Below, in pieces: positions 1 to 8,403 of a stretch of DNA of 32,611 nt. The notes beneath the pieces were generated by a model. The model was not told the origin of the DNA and ran no database searches. It worked only from the letters and a program-made list of their open reading frames with translations. A program made the position numbers and the translations under genes. This DNA is from Methylococcaceae bacterium (GTDB taxonomy: Bacteria; Pseudomonadota; Gammaproteobacteria; Methylococcales; Methylomonadaceae), in NCBI GenBank assembly GCA_006844585.1, contig SPJM01000032.1:1-32611 (forward strand), read 5' to 3'. The first letter of the stretch is position 1; each line of letters starts with the position of its first letter.

Positions 1-127
1 GATGAAAAACTATCAAATCGGCGGCGACCGACTATTTGAAAACGGCATGGGCGAAAGCCAACCGTTGCCGGGTGAAAACCCCTATGCTGCGGTTAACAGA
101 CGTGTGCAGTTTTATCGGGCGCCTTAA
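1..127 (+). CDS. OmpA-family C-terminal domain protein, 3' end only
   Basis: Only the last ~41 codons are in the window, read in the frame that begins at base 2 and ends with TAA at 125-127. The tail GMGESQPLPGENPYAAVNRR is typical of the end of an OmpA-like peptidoglycan-binding domain, which ties outer membrane or lipoprotein parts to the cell wall. The downstream minus-strand protein at 735-1268 ends in a very similar way (GQGENQPLPG, then INRRVEFYR), so the two are paralogues in opposite orientation. The in-frame ATG at base 2 lies inside the domain and is not taken as the start; the gene begins upstream of the window. A hairpin terminator follows the stop. Confidence 0.85.
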   Translation, partial: MKNYQIGGDRLFENGMGESQPLPGENPYAAVNRRVQFYRAP

Positions 128-136
128 TGGATTAAT

Positions 137-172
137 GCGGAGCGGATATGCTAAGTCCGCTCCGCGTTATTA
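137..172 (+). terminator. Hairpin terminator after the OmpA-family gene
   Basis: A perfect 10-bp inverted repeat (GCGGAGCGGA at 137-146 and TCCGCTCCGC at 156-165) encloses a 9-base loop and is followed by a T/A-rich stretch. It lies 10 bases after the stop codon. The T-tract is interrupted, so strength is uncertain. Confidence 0.65.
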
Positions 173-202
173 TAATTTACGAAATGACGGTAAGGTGACA
201 AT

Positions 203-553
203 ATGAAAATTTTTGTTTTATTTTGCTTGATCGCTTTTGGGTTTCATGGCCTTGCATATAGCGCGGTCAATATGGTTGAAAAAGAACCTGCGACGGACTC
301 AATGCAAAAAGCTAAGCCTAAGCCGAAGAAAAAAATTGTCGTGTCGCCGAAACCGATCGTTCAATTGCATATTGATGGCTATTTAGATCAAAAGTACGTT
401 CGGTTGGTGCTGGATGTGGAAAATGATAAAGATGTCAGCGGCTATATCTTTTTTGAGGATGGCTCTCATAAATATATTTATGGCGATAAAGAAGGTAATG
501 CCTTTCACATTTATAATCCGGGCGGTGGGTATATCAATGTGATTTTGGATTAA
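203..553 (+). CDS. Small secreted protein of unknown function
   Basis: A 116-residue protein that I do not recognise. The start is supported by AAGGTG five bases upstream. Residues 1-21 form a classic signal peptide (MKIF, a hydrophobic core, then AYSA), so the protein is exported to the periplasm or beyond. A lysine/proline-rich linker follows at about residues 36-50 (KPKPKKKIVVSPKP). The rest is a short domain rich in Tyr, Gly and Asp that looks beta-structured, with aromatic and glycine clusters near the end. There are no cysteines in the mature part and no lipobox. It sits between two OmpA-family genes, which suggests an envelope role but does not show one. Confidence 0.75.
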   Translation: MKIFVLFCLIAFGFHGLAYSAVNMVEKEPATDSMQKAKPKPKKKIVVSPKPIVQLHIDGYLDQKYVRLVLDVENDKDVSGYIFFEDGSHKYIYGDKEGNAFHIYNPGGGYINVILD

Positions 554-734
554 TAATCTTGTGATATTAGAATTTCCCTGAAATAATTTTTGTAAATGGA
601 AAAGTGACTCAATTACAAAACCACTGTGAATAGCTGACTTTATGAAGCTAAGAAACGATTTATACTATAGTTAAGCTTTACAGAAACAGGTAAGGCGAAA
701 TAGACAGTCTCAGGCTATCCGGTTGGGTGTTGGG

Positions 735-1268
735 TTAATTTACCCGGTAAAATTCAACCCGTCTATTGATGGCGTCATAAGGCTTTGATCCGGGAAGCGG
801 TTGATTTTCACCTTGGCCTAAAGTCTTTATCCTATTAGGGTGAATTTGAAAGTGATAGGTGAGAAAATTTTTGACTGCGGTCGCGCGTTGTTTAGATAAA
901 CGATAATTATAAAAATCCGAACCGCTGGCGTCAGTATGGCCCACCAGTACAATATTGATTTTGGACATTTTTTCGAGCTTTAACAGGATGCCCATTTCAT
1001 TCAGGTAAGGTTTAGACCCAGGCTTGATCATACTGGAATTAAAGGCGAACTGAATAGGTAAGCCTATGCGGTCAGATGAAAAATGTTGTTTGGGATTCAT
1101 GTGTATGGAACGGGATTTGGGGGTTGATGGTTTCAACAAAATTTCCGCCATTTCATGGGCGGAGGGTACGCGATCCAAAAACATTCTCACTTCGGCCGAG
1201 CAGTTTGAAGATGATATTAAAAAGGCGGAACAGAGAGAGGCAATGACAGAAAAATGTTGTTTAGACAT
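735..1268 (-). CDS. OmpA-family peptidoglycan-binding protein
   Basis: A 177-residue exported protein. Residues 1-25 form a signal peptide ending near NCSA. Residues ~68-175 form an OmpA C-terminal domain: the F-x-F-x-S strand (QFAFNSS), then the meso-DAP-binding signature GHTDASGS at 110-117 with Asp113, and LSKQRA with Arg128, then GQGENQPLPG and INRRVEF. The family binds the diaminopimelate of peptidoglycan without covalent linkage. There is no beta-barrel domain and no lipobox, so this is a soluble periplasmic form. AGGA lies upstream of the ATG at a workable distance. It is divergent from the gene at 1400, and its C-terminus closely resembles that of the partial gene at 1-127. Confidence 0.88.
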   Translation of the reverse strand: MSKQHFSVIASLCSAFLISSSNCSAEVRMFLDRVPSAHEMAEILLKPSTPKSRSIHMNPKQHFSSDRIGLPIQFAFNSSMIKPGSKPYLNEMGILLKLEKMSKINIVLVGHTDASGSDFYNYRLSKQRATAVKNFLTYHFQIHPNRIKTLGQGENQPLPGSKPYDAINRRVEFYRVN

Positions 1269-1399
1269 GATGAAAATTCCTAATGCTGAATATTCATAAG
1301 TTACGATGTTTTTTAATGATAGTTGATGTTATCAAAGTTGTGCTGAAATTTTTACTTAATGGTTTAAGAGTTTTTTATCAGGGCGTTCGGGAGAACATT

Positions 1400-2155
1400 A
1401 TGAACACAAGGTTATTAGAAAGAAAATTGTTATTGCTTTTTAGCATGTCGTTTTGGATGAGCTCGCCTTTAAAGGCGGATGATTGCGGGGTTTTGATTCT
1501 GGAAGAAAATAAGAGTTCAGCCGTAAGCATCAATAAAAACACCTGTATGCGTAAAGAGAATCTTGCCAAAGGCAGTTCGCTAACCGTTAAGGCGAATGGA
1601 AGGTTGTGGCTGAAATCCAGTCCTTCCGCAACCAGTGGTTTTGCTTTTCAAATAATTTGTCAAAACATTTCTGCCAGGCCGGTGACAACGCATATTGATG
1701 GTTTTTTGCCGCCTTGGCTGCGTGTATCCGGTTCTGAGCAATGTACGCCCTGGGGCGTCAACAATAATCTAAGTTGCAGCAATAAAGCATCTCCAGGTAG
1801 AAAAAGCTTTTTTTGCTCATTGGCTCGGGAAGACAAAAGCAAAGTGGCTTTTGCGGGGACATCTCAAGAAAAGTCAGTGAAGGTTCGAGGCAACTGGAAA
1901 GCCCGGTCAGTGGAGCCTTATGCGAAATTTCAAAAACATGTCTCAAGCGATATGGCTTTATGTAAACAAGTTAACAATATCACCAGCAACATTCAAATGA
2001 CATGGAAAGTTAAAGGCAGCGAAAATGAGAAGTATGTCGATATTGTGTCCCCATTGGGACTGGATGAACATTTTGTCGATTGTGCGCTGGCTGTGTTGAG
2101 TAGTTATGACTTTGATACCCATGAGCTTGGCAAGTCTTTTAAAGATAAATTTTAA
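1400..2155 (+). CDS. Exported cysteine-containing protein of unknown function, first gene of the cyclase-caspase operon
   Basis: The reading frame opens at 1283, but I place the start at the ATG at 1400. It has GGGAGA just upstream and begins a clean signal peptide (residues 1-26, ending SPLKA). The mature protein (~225 residues) has several cysteines, which suits an oxidising periplasm. I do not recognise the main part. The last ~65 residues have a pattern faintly like TonB/AgmX-PglI C-terminal domains: a TWKV strand, then a Cys-Ala-Leu helix and a final hydrophobic-aromatic strand. That resemblance is weak. The stop is 12 bases before the CHASE2-cyclase start, so the two are probably co-transcribed. 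Confidence 0.75.
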   Translation: MNTRLLERKLLLLFSMSFWMSSPLKADDCGVLILEENKSSAVSINKNTCMRKENLAKGSSLTVKANGRLWLKSSPSATSGFAFQIICQNISARPVTTHIDGFLPPWLRVSGSEQCTPWGVNNNLSCSNKASPGRKSFFCSLAREDKSKVAFAGTSQEKSVKVRGNWKARSVEPYAKFQKHVSSDMALCKQVNNITSNIQMTWKVKGSENEKYVDIVSPLGLDEHFVDCALAVLSSYDFDTHELGKSFKDKF

Positions 2156-2167
2156 GTCATCGAGACT

Positions 2168-4291
2168 ATGCGCTTGATGTCATTGACGACGCGTTATATC
2201 AATATCGTCTATGCGATTATGGCGGTGCTGTGCGGCATGGTGATAGATGTATATGTAAAAGATAGAATGGATTACTGGATCCATGATTCGGCCATGCTGT
2301 ACCAAGTCAGAACCGAGTGGTTACATTCCGTGATTGTCGTATTGGATGATGATGTGCCTTATAGCGTAGGCCGAAAACAAGCTTTGCCGCTTTTTGCATT
2401 GGCTACTGACCGTATGGTCAAGGCCGGCGCTAAAGGCGTTTTTTTAGATGCCAGAATCAGCAAACAAATGGCGGCAAAAATGCCTTATGCGCAATGCATG
2501 CAAGAGGCTAAGCAGGTCGTTTGGTCTGAACCCCAATGTATTAGTGCTGATCAGCAGCAATGTTTAGTTGTTAATAGCGAAGCAGGCAATGCGCCTTTGA
2601 AGATGAGTGCGAAAGCCATACAGCATTTTAGCATTGCGCCTTATTTCGACGCCCAGGCCAATTTACCGGATTTTTTGCTCTATGGTTGGGAATCAGCCAT
2701 GTCGATTCCTGAAACAGGCTTGCAAGTCAGCGATCGGGTGGTAACGCGAGATAATCCTGTCGCGCGTTGGCTGGACTTAAGCAAAGACAGTGCGGTGCAT
2801 CGAATGGTGACGCAATTAGCGCCGGATAATCAGGATGCCTTATATAGCAGCGATCAGGATAAAATTTGTAATCAGCGTTTTCCTTGTCGCCGGGTGCGGC
2901 TGAGTCTGCCGATTTCTCAAGTGCAGACGGAAGGCAAACAATTGCTGTTGCCGGTGAGTAAATTGGCGGCTTGTGACCAACAAACAGCTTTGGAAACGGC
3001 GGCGTTGGCGAAAGATCGAGTGGTCATATTACAAACCACTTCGCCTACTGAGCAAACAGATCGATTAATTACCCCGATGACAACGGCTTTATTCAGTCCG
3101 GGGCAGTTAACCCCTGGGTCGCAATTTATCGCGGATGAAATCGAAACGATTTTAAACCAAGATCATCCAAGAGCGCCGAATCTATGGGTGAAATTAGCAT
3201 TATTCATTTTTCTGGCCGCGTTAAGCGTCTATTTAACGGTCAGAAAACCAGCGTTATTAGGCTTGGTCGCCATTGTGGTTTTTTTGGCTTTATTGGCGCT
3301 GTGCCTGCTTAATCCATTAATTCAATTATGGCCGGTTTTCGCCGGGATGATGGTTTTTTTAACTGCGGCCGGTCAATCAATGACGGTTAATTTATTGATC
3401 GGTTTGAAAGAGGGGCGCTTGATCAAGCAGTACATGCCCAAACAAATTCATAACCTGTTATTTTCTCTCAAAGCCAGCGATTCTTTTCGCAACAAACGTT
3501 GTTATTCCATTGTATTGATGAGCGACCTGGCGGGTTATACGACCTTAACCGGGCTGCTGAAAGAACCGGATTTAATTTTGGATTTGATGAATGACTATCT
3601 CAGCGAAACAGCCTTTGTCGTACAAGATAAATACAATGGCTGGTTTGAGTCTTATATCGGCGATATGGTTTGCTATTACTGGCCGTTTGATGAAAAAGAC
3701 GAGAAATCCTTTGCCAATGCAGTAAAAGGCGCGTTAGAGTTGTCCAGATTACAAGATAAGTTTTTTGCTGAACTGCCGCATCGTTATGAGCAGAAGTTGG
3801 ATGATTCGGTGTTGGGAGAGATCAAAAAAATCATAGATGCGGGGATTGGGCTTTCCGTCGGTGAAGTGGTGATGGGGAATTTAGGCCCGAAAAACGGCGT
3901 GCAGAAATTCGGTATTTTGGGCGACCCGTTGAATTTGGTTTCCAGAGTTGAAAGCCTGACCCGGTTTTTTAATACCGATATTATCGTCACCAAAGAATTT
4001 TTACCGACCATAGAGAATAATGGTTTTGTGGTTCGGCGTTTGGGCTTGATGAAGGTTAAAGGCAGAATTGAGCCTGAAATGTTGTATGCTTTAGGCGAGG
4101 ATGACGGCAATGACGAAAGGTTTATGCCTGAGCATATTGCCGTCTGGGAAAAATATTTGCTGGCGGTAGAGGAAGAACGCGAGGAGTTGCCGGTATGCCC
4201 TGCGATTTATGAGCAGGATAGAAAAGCATTAGCCGGTTGGTTGAGTCGTAATCTATTAGAAGATAAGGTGTGGAAGCTCGATGAAAAATAA
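2168..4291 (+). CDS. CHASE2-domain membrane class III adenylate/guanylate cyclase
   Basis: A 707-residue inner-membrane signalling protein. Transmembrane helix 1 is at ~11-30. A periplasmic CHASE2 sensor follows (~35-335), then three helices (~340-358, 362-382, 386-408) and a cytoplasmic class III nucleotide cyclase domain (~443-642). The metal aspartates are Asp453 (SDLAGYT) and Asp499 (YIGD). The transition-state pair Asn589 and Arg593 is in GDPLNLVSR, with the purine-contacting Asp586. The position that is usually the base-selecting Lys (K-x-I-G-D) is Ser495, so substrate or activity may be altered. It would make cAMP, cGMP or a related nucleotide in response to an envelope signal. The ribosome-binding site is weak, which suits translation coupled to the gene 12 bases upstream. 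The 3' end overlaps the caspase gene by 11 bases. Confidence 0.93.
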   Translation: MRLMSLTTRYINIVYAIMAVLCGMVIDVYVKDRMDYWIHDSAMLYQVRTEWLHSVIVVLDDDVPYSVGRKQALPLFALATDRMVKAGAKGVFLDARISKQMAAKMPYAQCMQEAKQVVWSEPQCISADQQQCLVVNSEAGNAPLKMSAKAIQHFSIAPYFDAQANLPDFLLYGWESAMSIPETGLQVSDRVVTRDNPVARWLDLSKDSAVHRMVTQLAPDNQDALYSSDQDKICNQRFPCRRVRLSLPISQVQTEGKQLLLPVSKLAACDQQTALETAALAKDRVVILQTTSPTEQTDRLITPMTTALFSPGQLTPGSQFIADEIETILNQDHPRAPNLWVKLALFIFLAALSVYLTVRKPALLGLVAIVVFLALLALCLLNPLIQLWPVFAGMMVFLTAAGQSMTVNLLIGLKEGRLIKQYMPKQIHNLLFSLKASDSFRNKRCYSIVLMSDLAGYTTLTGLLKEPDLILDLMNDYLSETAFVVQDKYNGWFESYIGDMVCYYWPFDEKDEKSFANAVKGALELSRLQDKFFAELPHRYEQKLDDSVLGEIKKIIDAGIGLSVGEVVMGNLGPKNGVQKFGILGDPLNLVSRVESLTRFFNTDIIVTKEFLPTIENNGFVVRRLGLMKVKGRIEPEMLYALGEDDGNDERFMPEHIAVWEKYLLAVEEEREELPVCPAIYEQDRKALAGWLSRNLLEDKVWKLDEK

Positions 4292-6926
4292 AAAAATATA
4301 CTTTATCAGTTGTTTAGTAACCGTTTTGTTTTCCGGTTGCGCTTCGCAGCCGTTGAATTTGACGGAACAAAGCGGCAACGCCGACGCCTTTTTGGTGGTG
4401 GATTGTTTATTGCCGGGCGAGCTGCGTCAACTGGGGCGCTTGACGACTTATATTACCGCGCGTAAGGCGATAAAGACAACCGCTAGCGATTGCGCGGTGC
4501 GCGGCGGCGAGTTTACCCCGTCGGCGATGGCGTCTTATCAAACTGCATTTAAAATCTGGATGCCCAAGGCGGAAGCCGGTGACCCTGAAGCGCAGGCTTA
4601 TGTCGGCGAAGTTTATGAAAAAGGTTACGGCAGAGAACCGGATTTTGAAATGGCGGCTTTGTGGTATCGAAAAGCTGCTCGACAGGGTAATTATCGCGCC
4701 CAGGTAAATTTGGGCTATTTATACGAAAAGGGGTTGGGGGTTGAAAAGGACAGACAAAAAGCCGCTGAGTGGTATGCAAAAAATGTCAGTCGTCAAAATG
4801 TCGAATTTACTTCGACGATCACGACTGCGGAAGATGGCGACCAGTCTTCCGAACAAATTCGTTTGTTAAAGACCGAATTAAAAAATAGTGAGGCGGAAAA
4901 AGCCTTATTAACGAAACAAATGCAGGATCAACGGCGGCAATTACAACAAAATAAACAAAATGTTGCTGAATTAGAGCAAGTTATTAACAGTATTCAGCAG
5001 AAAATGAGCCATAGCAGCGGGCGACAACAGACTGTTTTGGCTAATCAAATGCAAGAAAAACAAACCTTGTTAAAGCAAGCTCAGGATGAGACCCGTTTGT
5101 TGGATGAGAAGTATCAGCGACAATTGCTGGCATTGAGGGATAGTCTTGGCAATATGGAAAAACGCGCTCAGCAAATTGCTGAAGAGTTAAGTAAACAGCG
5201 CGACCAATCTGCTTTACTGCAAGTTAAGTTAGCGGGCAGCGCAGATGAAAAGCAGCGGCTAAAGCAAGGTTTGGAGACCAAGCGTCAGCAATTGCAGGCC
5301 AGTCAGCAGAATGTAGCGGATTTAAAAAAAGTGATTGCTGATATACGTCGGCAAATGGCGACATCCGATCATCAGCAACAGTCTAAATTGAGCCAACTAT
5401 TGTCGGAAAAGCAGAATTTATTAACCGGCGAACAACGAAAAAATCAGCAATTGGAGCAACGTTATCAGCAGCAATTGTTGGCCTTGAAAAGTAATATCAG
5501 CAATTTGCAGGCAAAAACTGAGCAAATTACCGGAGAACTGCAAAGTCAGCGAGATAAAGCCGGTCAATTACAAATTAAGTTAATGGAAGCGGAAGCTAAT
5601 CTGGCCAGTACGGAGCAACAATTATTGCTGCAGGAGACAGAGTTCCAGAAAAAAATTGATATGTTGTCGGCGGATCATCAGTTGCGGCAGGGTGAACAAC
5701 GGGAATCCTGGAAAGATGAGGTTGAGCAGCAAATGGCCGCGCAGCAACAATTAATTAAACAATTAGAAGAAGAGAAAGTCGCATTTCAACAAAAAATGGC
5801 GACTCTGGAAAAACAGCGGCAACAACAAATAACCCCGGAAAAGCCTAAAATTGAAATTATTGATCCTTCATTTATTTATAGCCGCGGAATAGCCACAGTA
5901 AAGCTAAGGTCTTTGGTGAAAGAACGTGAATTGATCGGAAAAGTGGATTCTCCGGCGGGCTTGATGACCTTGTTAATCAATGACCGAAAAACCAAGGTGG
6001 ATGAATATGGATTATTTCGGCTTAATATGAATTTGTCTAAGCAGGAAACGCCGGTTGAAATTGTCGCAGTTGATGAGCGAGGGCAACGCAGCAGTCTGAA
6101 TTTTGTGTTTTCAATGACCGGCGCCGAACAAATGGATGCGCAGCGCCCCGGCTTACCGGAAAACAATCCTTGGAGCGTATTAAATTTCGGTAATTATTAT
6201 GCGTTGATTATCGGCAATAATAAATATCAAAAAGTGCCGACTTTAGATACGCCTCGTGCCGATGCCAGAGCGATCGATGCTGTTTTAAAGGCTAAATATG
6301 GCTTTAAAACTCAGGTTTTGCTGGATGCAACGCGTTATGAGATTTTATCGGCGTTGAATAAATTAAGAAGTCAATTGACCGAAAATGACAATTTATTGGT
6401 GTATTACGCCGGTCATGGCGAGCTGGATAAAGTCAATATGCGCGGGCATTGGTTGCCGGTTGACGCTGATGCCGACAATACCGCAAATTGGATTTCCACA
6501 GTTGCCTTAACGGATATATTTAACGCTATGAATTCCAAACATATTCTGGTGGTTTCCGACTCTTGCTACTCCGGAGCGATGACCCGTTCCTCGCTAGCGC
6601 GTCTTGATGCCGGTATGAGCCGGGCGCAACAACATGATTGGCTGAAGGCGATGATCAAAACCAAGTCCAGAACGGTGTTGACATCGGGTGGATTAAAACC
6701 GGTGTTGGATGGCGGCGGCGGCGATCATTCGGTTTTCGCTCAAGCCTTTATTCGCGCTTTGGCGGATAATAAGGGTTTATTGGAAGGGCAAAGTCTTTAT
6801 CGCAAGGTTTCATCCGGGATTGTGACTATCGCCGCCGGTTATGGGTTTGAACAAGTGCCTGAATATGCGCCTATCCGGCATTCAGGGCATGAGTCGGGGG
6901 AGTTCTTTTTTGTTCCTAAGATTTAA
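4281..6926 (+). CDS. Lipoprotein with Sel1 repeats, long coiled coil and caspase-like (C14) protease domain
   Basis: An 881-residue protein. The lipoprotein signal peptide ends in FSGC, with Cys20 lipidated. The +2 residue is Ala, so sorting to the outer membrane is expected. Residues ~93-170 hold Sel1-type repeats (AEAGDPEAQ, GYLYEKGLGV). A Gln/Lys/Glu-rich coiled coil of some 330 residues follows (~190-520). Next comes a ~90-residue beta domain (~530-615). A caspase-like peptidase C14 domain fills ~638-880: ALIIGNNKY, YYAGHGE with catalytic His712, and SDSCYSG with Cys762. Both catalytic residues are present. Such caspase homologues (metacaspase/orthocaspase type) usually cleave after Arg or Lys. 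The start overlaps the cyclase gene, so the pair is translationally coupled. The protease would face the periplasm, as would the CHASE2 sensor. Confidence 0.92.
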   Translation: MKNKKIYFISCLVTVLFSGCASQPLNLTEQSGNADAFLVVDCLLPGELRQLGRLTTYITARKAIKTTASDCAVRGGEFTPSAMASYQTAFKIWMPKAEAGDPEAQAYVGEVYEKGYGREPDFEMAALWYRKAARQGNYRAQVNLGYLYEKGLGVEKDRQKAAEWYAKNVSRQNVEFTSTITTAEDGDQSSEQIRLLKTELKNSEAEKALLTKQMQDQRRQLQQNKQNVAELEQVINSIQQKMSHSSGRQQTVLANQMQEKQTLLKQAQDETRLLDEKYQRQLLALRDSLGNMEKRAQQIAEELSKQRDQSALLQVKLAGSADEKQRLKQGLETKRQQLQASQQNVADLKKVIADIRRQMATSDHQQQSKLSQLLSEKQNLLTGEQRKNQQLEQRYQQQLLALKSNISNLQAKTEQITGELQSQRDKAGQLQIKLMEAEANLASTEQQLLLQETEFQKKIDMLSADHQLRQGEQRESWKDEVEQQMAAQQQLIKQLEEEKVAFQQKMATLEKQRQQQITPEKPKIEIIDPSFIYSRGIATVKLRSLVKERELIGKVDSPAGLMTLLINDRKTKVDEYGLFRLNMNLSKQETPVEIVAVDERGQRSSLNFVFSMTGAEQMDAQRPGLPENNPWSVLNFGNYYALIIGNNKYQKVPTLDTPRADARAIDAVLKAKYGFKTQVLLDATRYEILSALNKLRSQLTENDNLLVYYAGHGELDKVNMRGHWLPVDADADNTANWISTVALTDIFNAMNSKHILVVSDSCYSGAMTRSSLARLDAGMSRAQQHDWLKAMIKTKSRTVLTSGGLKPVLDGGGGDHSVFAQAFIRALADNKGLLEGQSLYRKVSSGIVTIAAGYGFEQVPEYAPIRHSGHESGEFFFVPKI

Positions 6927-7057
6927 TTATTCTTGGAAAATAGATTATGTGTTAGGCTTGAACAAAAAATTATACCTATACTATTATTGTTTTTTGACTA
7001 TGGCCTAATTCATAAGTCATTGTAATAAAATTGAACGGGCATTCTGAGAAAGTAAGA

Positions 7058-8329
7058 ATGAGGAGTATGGCATTGAAAACAAAAAATGGTACAAAGTTTA
7101 TAGCTTTTGTTGGGGGGCTTGCCCCGGCTTTTATGGGTTCCGCCGTAGCCCAAGAAGTTGCTGATCCAACGGATAAAGTATTTTGGCAATCTGTTTGCGG
7201 GGTCAATGAAACTGACCCGCTGCGTTTAGCTATCGGCGGAGAATTACAAGAAACTTGTCGGTTGATTTTGAATACGCCGGGTTCAGCCGCCCACTCCACG
7301 GCTTCTTCAACAGGCAATAATTTAACCATTTCAGGCGGTTTGGCGCGCAGTACGTCGAGTAGTGATGAAGCGCGTAAGCAAAAAATTAAAGAACGCTTGA
7401 AAGAGTTGAAAGAGAAGCAGGAAAATAATCAAGGCGCTGGCGATATTTTGGATAGCGAACGTTTGGGCTTTTTTATTTCCGGTAAAACCACCCAGGTTGA
7501 TCGAAAAAATACCGATATTGAAACCGGTTATGATGCGGAAACATACGGCTTTGTGGCGGGGATGGATTATCAATTCAGCCGGGATTTCGCTGCCGGATTG
7601 GCGATCGGTTACGCCAATATCGATACTGAATATGATGGCGGCAGCGGCGTCCAGGATACCGATTCGGTATCGGTGATGCTTTATAATCATTTTTCGCCGA
7701 TGGACAATTTATCGCTCAATGCTTATGCAGCCTGGACCGGCTATGATTATGACTCAACCCGGAATATTTCCATCGATTCTTCAAATATTGATCCGGCGAC
7801 GGTGATGATTTTAAATGGGACGGCCAGAGGAAATACGGAAGGCGATCAGCTAATGGCCGGTATCGGCGCCAGTTATGATTTGAATATTAATAGCTTGACG
7901 ATCACGCCGAGGTTTAATTTCGATTATTCCGACACTTGGATTCAAGGTTATACGGAAACCGATAATGATGGTTTGGCGCTGATCTATGAAGATCAAGCCA
8001 TTCATTCGTATAAAACAACATCCGGTATCGATTTATCTTACGCCAGCAGTTTTTCCTGGGGGGTTTTATTGCCTAGGGCTAAAATTTATCATGTGCATGA
8101 ATTCAGCGATTCCAGTCGCATAATTCATGCATCATTTGCGCAGGACAATAAAGGCGTCGCCGTTGACAGCGTTACTGAATCGCCTGATCGAGACTATCTA
8201 GTATTCGGAGTAGGATTTTCTGCTGTTTTGCCTCATGCATTACAGCTTTTTGTCGATTTTGAAAAAATTGAAGAGCATCGCTATATCAACAGTTACACAG
8301 TGACCGGCGGTTTGAGAATGGGTTTCTAA
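7058..8329 (+). CDS. Short-passenger autotransporter-type outer membrane beta-barrel protein
   Basis: The frame opens at a TTG at 7031, but the ATG at 7058 (or 7067) is the more likely start, giving about 423 residues. A signal peptide runs to about SAVAQ. The N-terminal ~130 residues include a Cys pair (SVCG and ETC) and a charged helical stretch (KIKERLKELKEKQ) that may be the plug or linker helix. The remaining ~270 residues are an autotransporter beta-domain: alternating aromatic strands, repeated G-x-D/N turns, and a C-terminal strand ending in Phe (GGLRMGF) as the BAM signal. There is no long passenger, so this is a barrel with a small exposed region, or a barrel serving another protein. 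It lies 131 bases after the caspase gene on the same strand; co-transcription is possible but unproven. Confidence 0.85.
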   Translation: MRSMALKTKNGTKFIAFVGGLAPAFMGSAVAQEVADPTDKVFWQSVCGVNETDPLRLAIGGELQETCRLILNTPGSAAHSTASSTGNNLTISGGLARSTSSSDEARKQKIKERLKELKEKQENNQGAGDILDSERLGFFISGKTTQVDRKNTDIETGYDAETYGFVAGMDYQFSRDFAAGLAIGYANIDTEYDGGSGVQDTDSVSVMLYNHFSPMDNLSLNAYAAWTGYDYDSTRNISIDSSNIDPATVMILNGTARGNTEGDQLMAGIGASYDLNINSLTITPRFNFDYSDTWIQGYTETDNDGLALIYEDQAIHSYKTTSGIDLSYASSFSWGVLLPRAKIYHVHEFSDSSRIIHASFAQDNKGVAVDSVTESPDRDYLVFGVGFSAVLPHALQLFVDFEKIEEHRYINSYTVTGGLRMGF

Positions 8330-8403
8330 TGTAATTTCTGTGGGTAGACGATGGATAAAAAAACAATAAATGGGTATTGAGTTTACCCAAAAGATTACTG
8401 ACT

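Noticed and set aside
1066-1299. Plus-strand 77-residue reading frame
   Set aside because: It lies antisense to the OmpA-like gene at 735-1268 and has no recognisable product.
1283-1399. Upstream extension of the exported protein gene to the ATG at 1283
   Set aside because: It would bury a clean signal peptide 39 residues inside the protein. The ATG at 1400 has a good ribosome-binding site.
4549-4779. Minus-strand frame opposite the Sel1 region of the caspase lipoprotein
   Set aside because: It is the complement of a well-supported coding region with no independent evidence.
8377-8403. TTG start extending the HdeD-like protein by nine residues
   Set aside because: There is no ribosome-binding site and the added residues are not part of the membrane domain.
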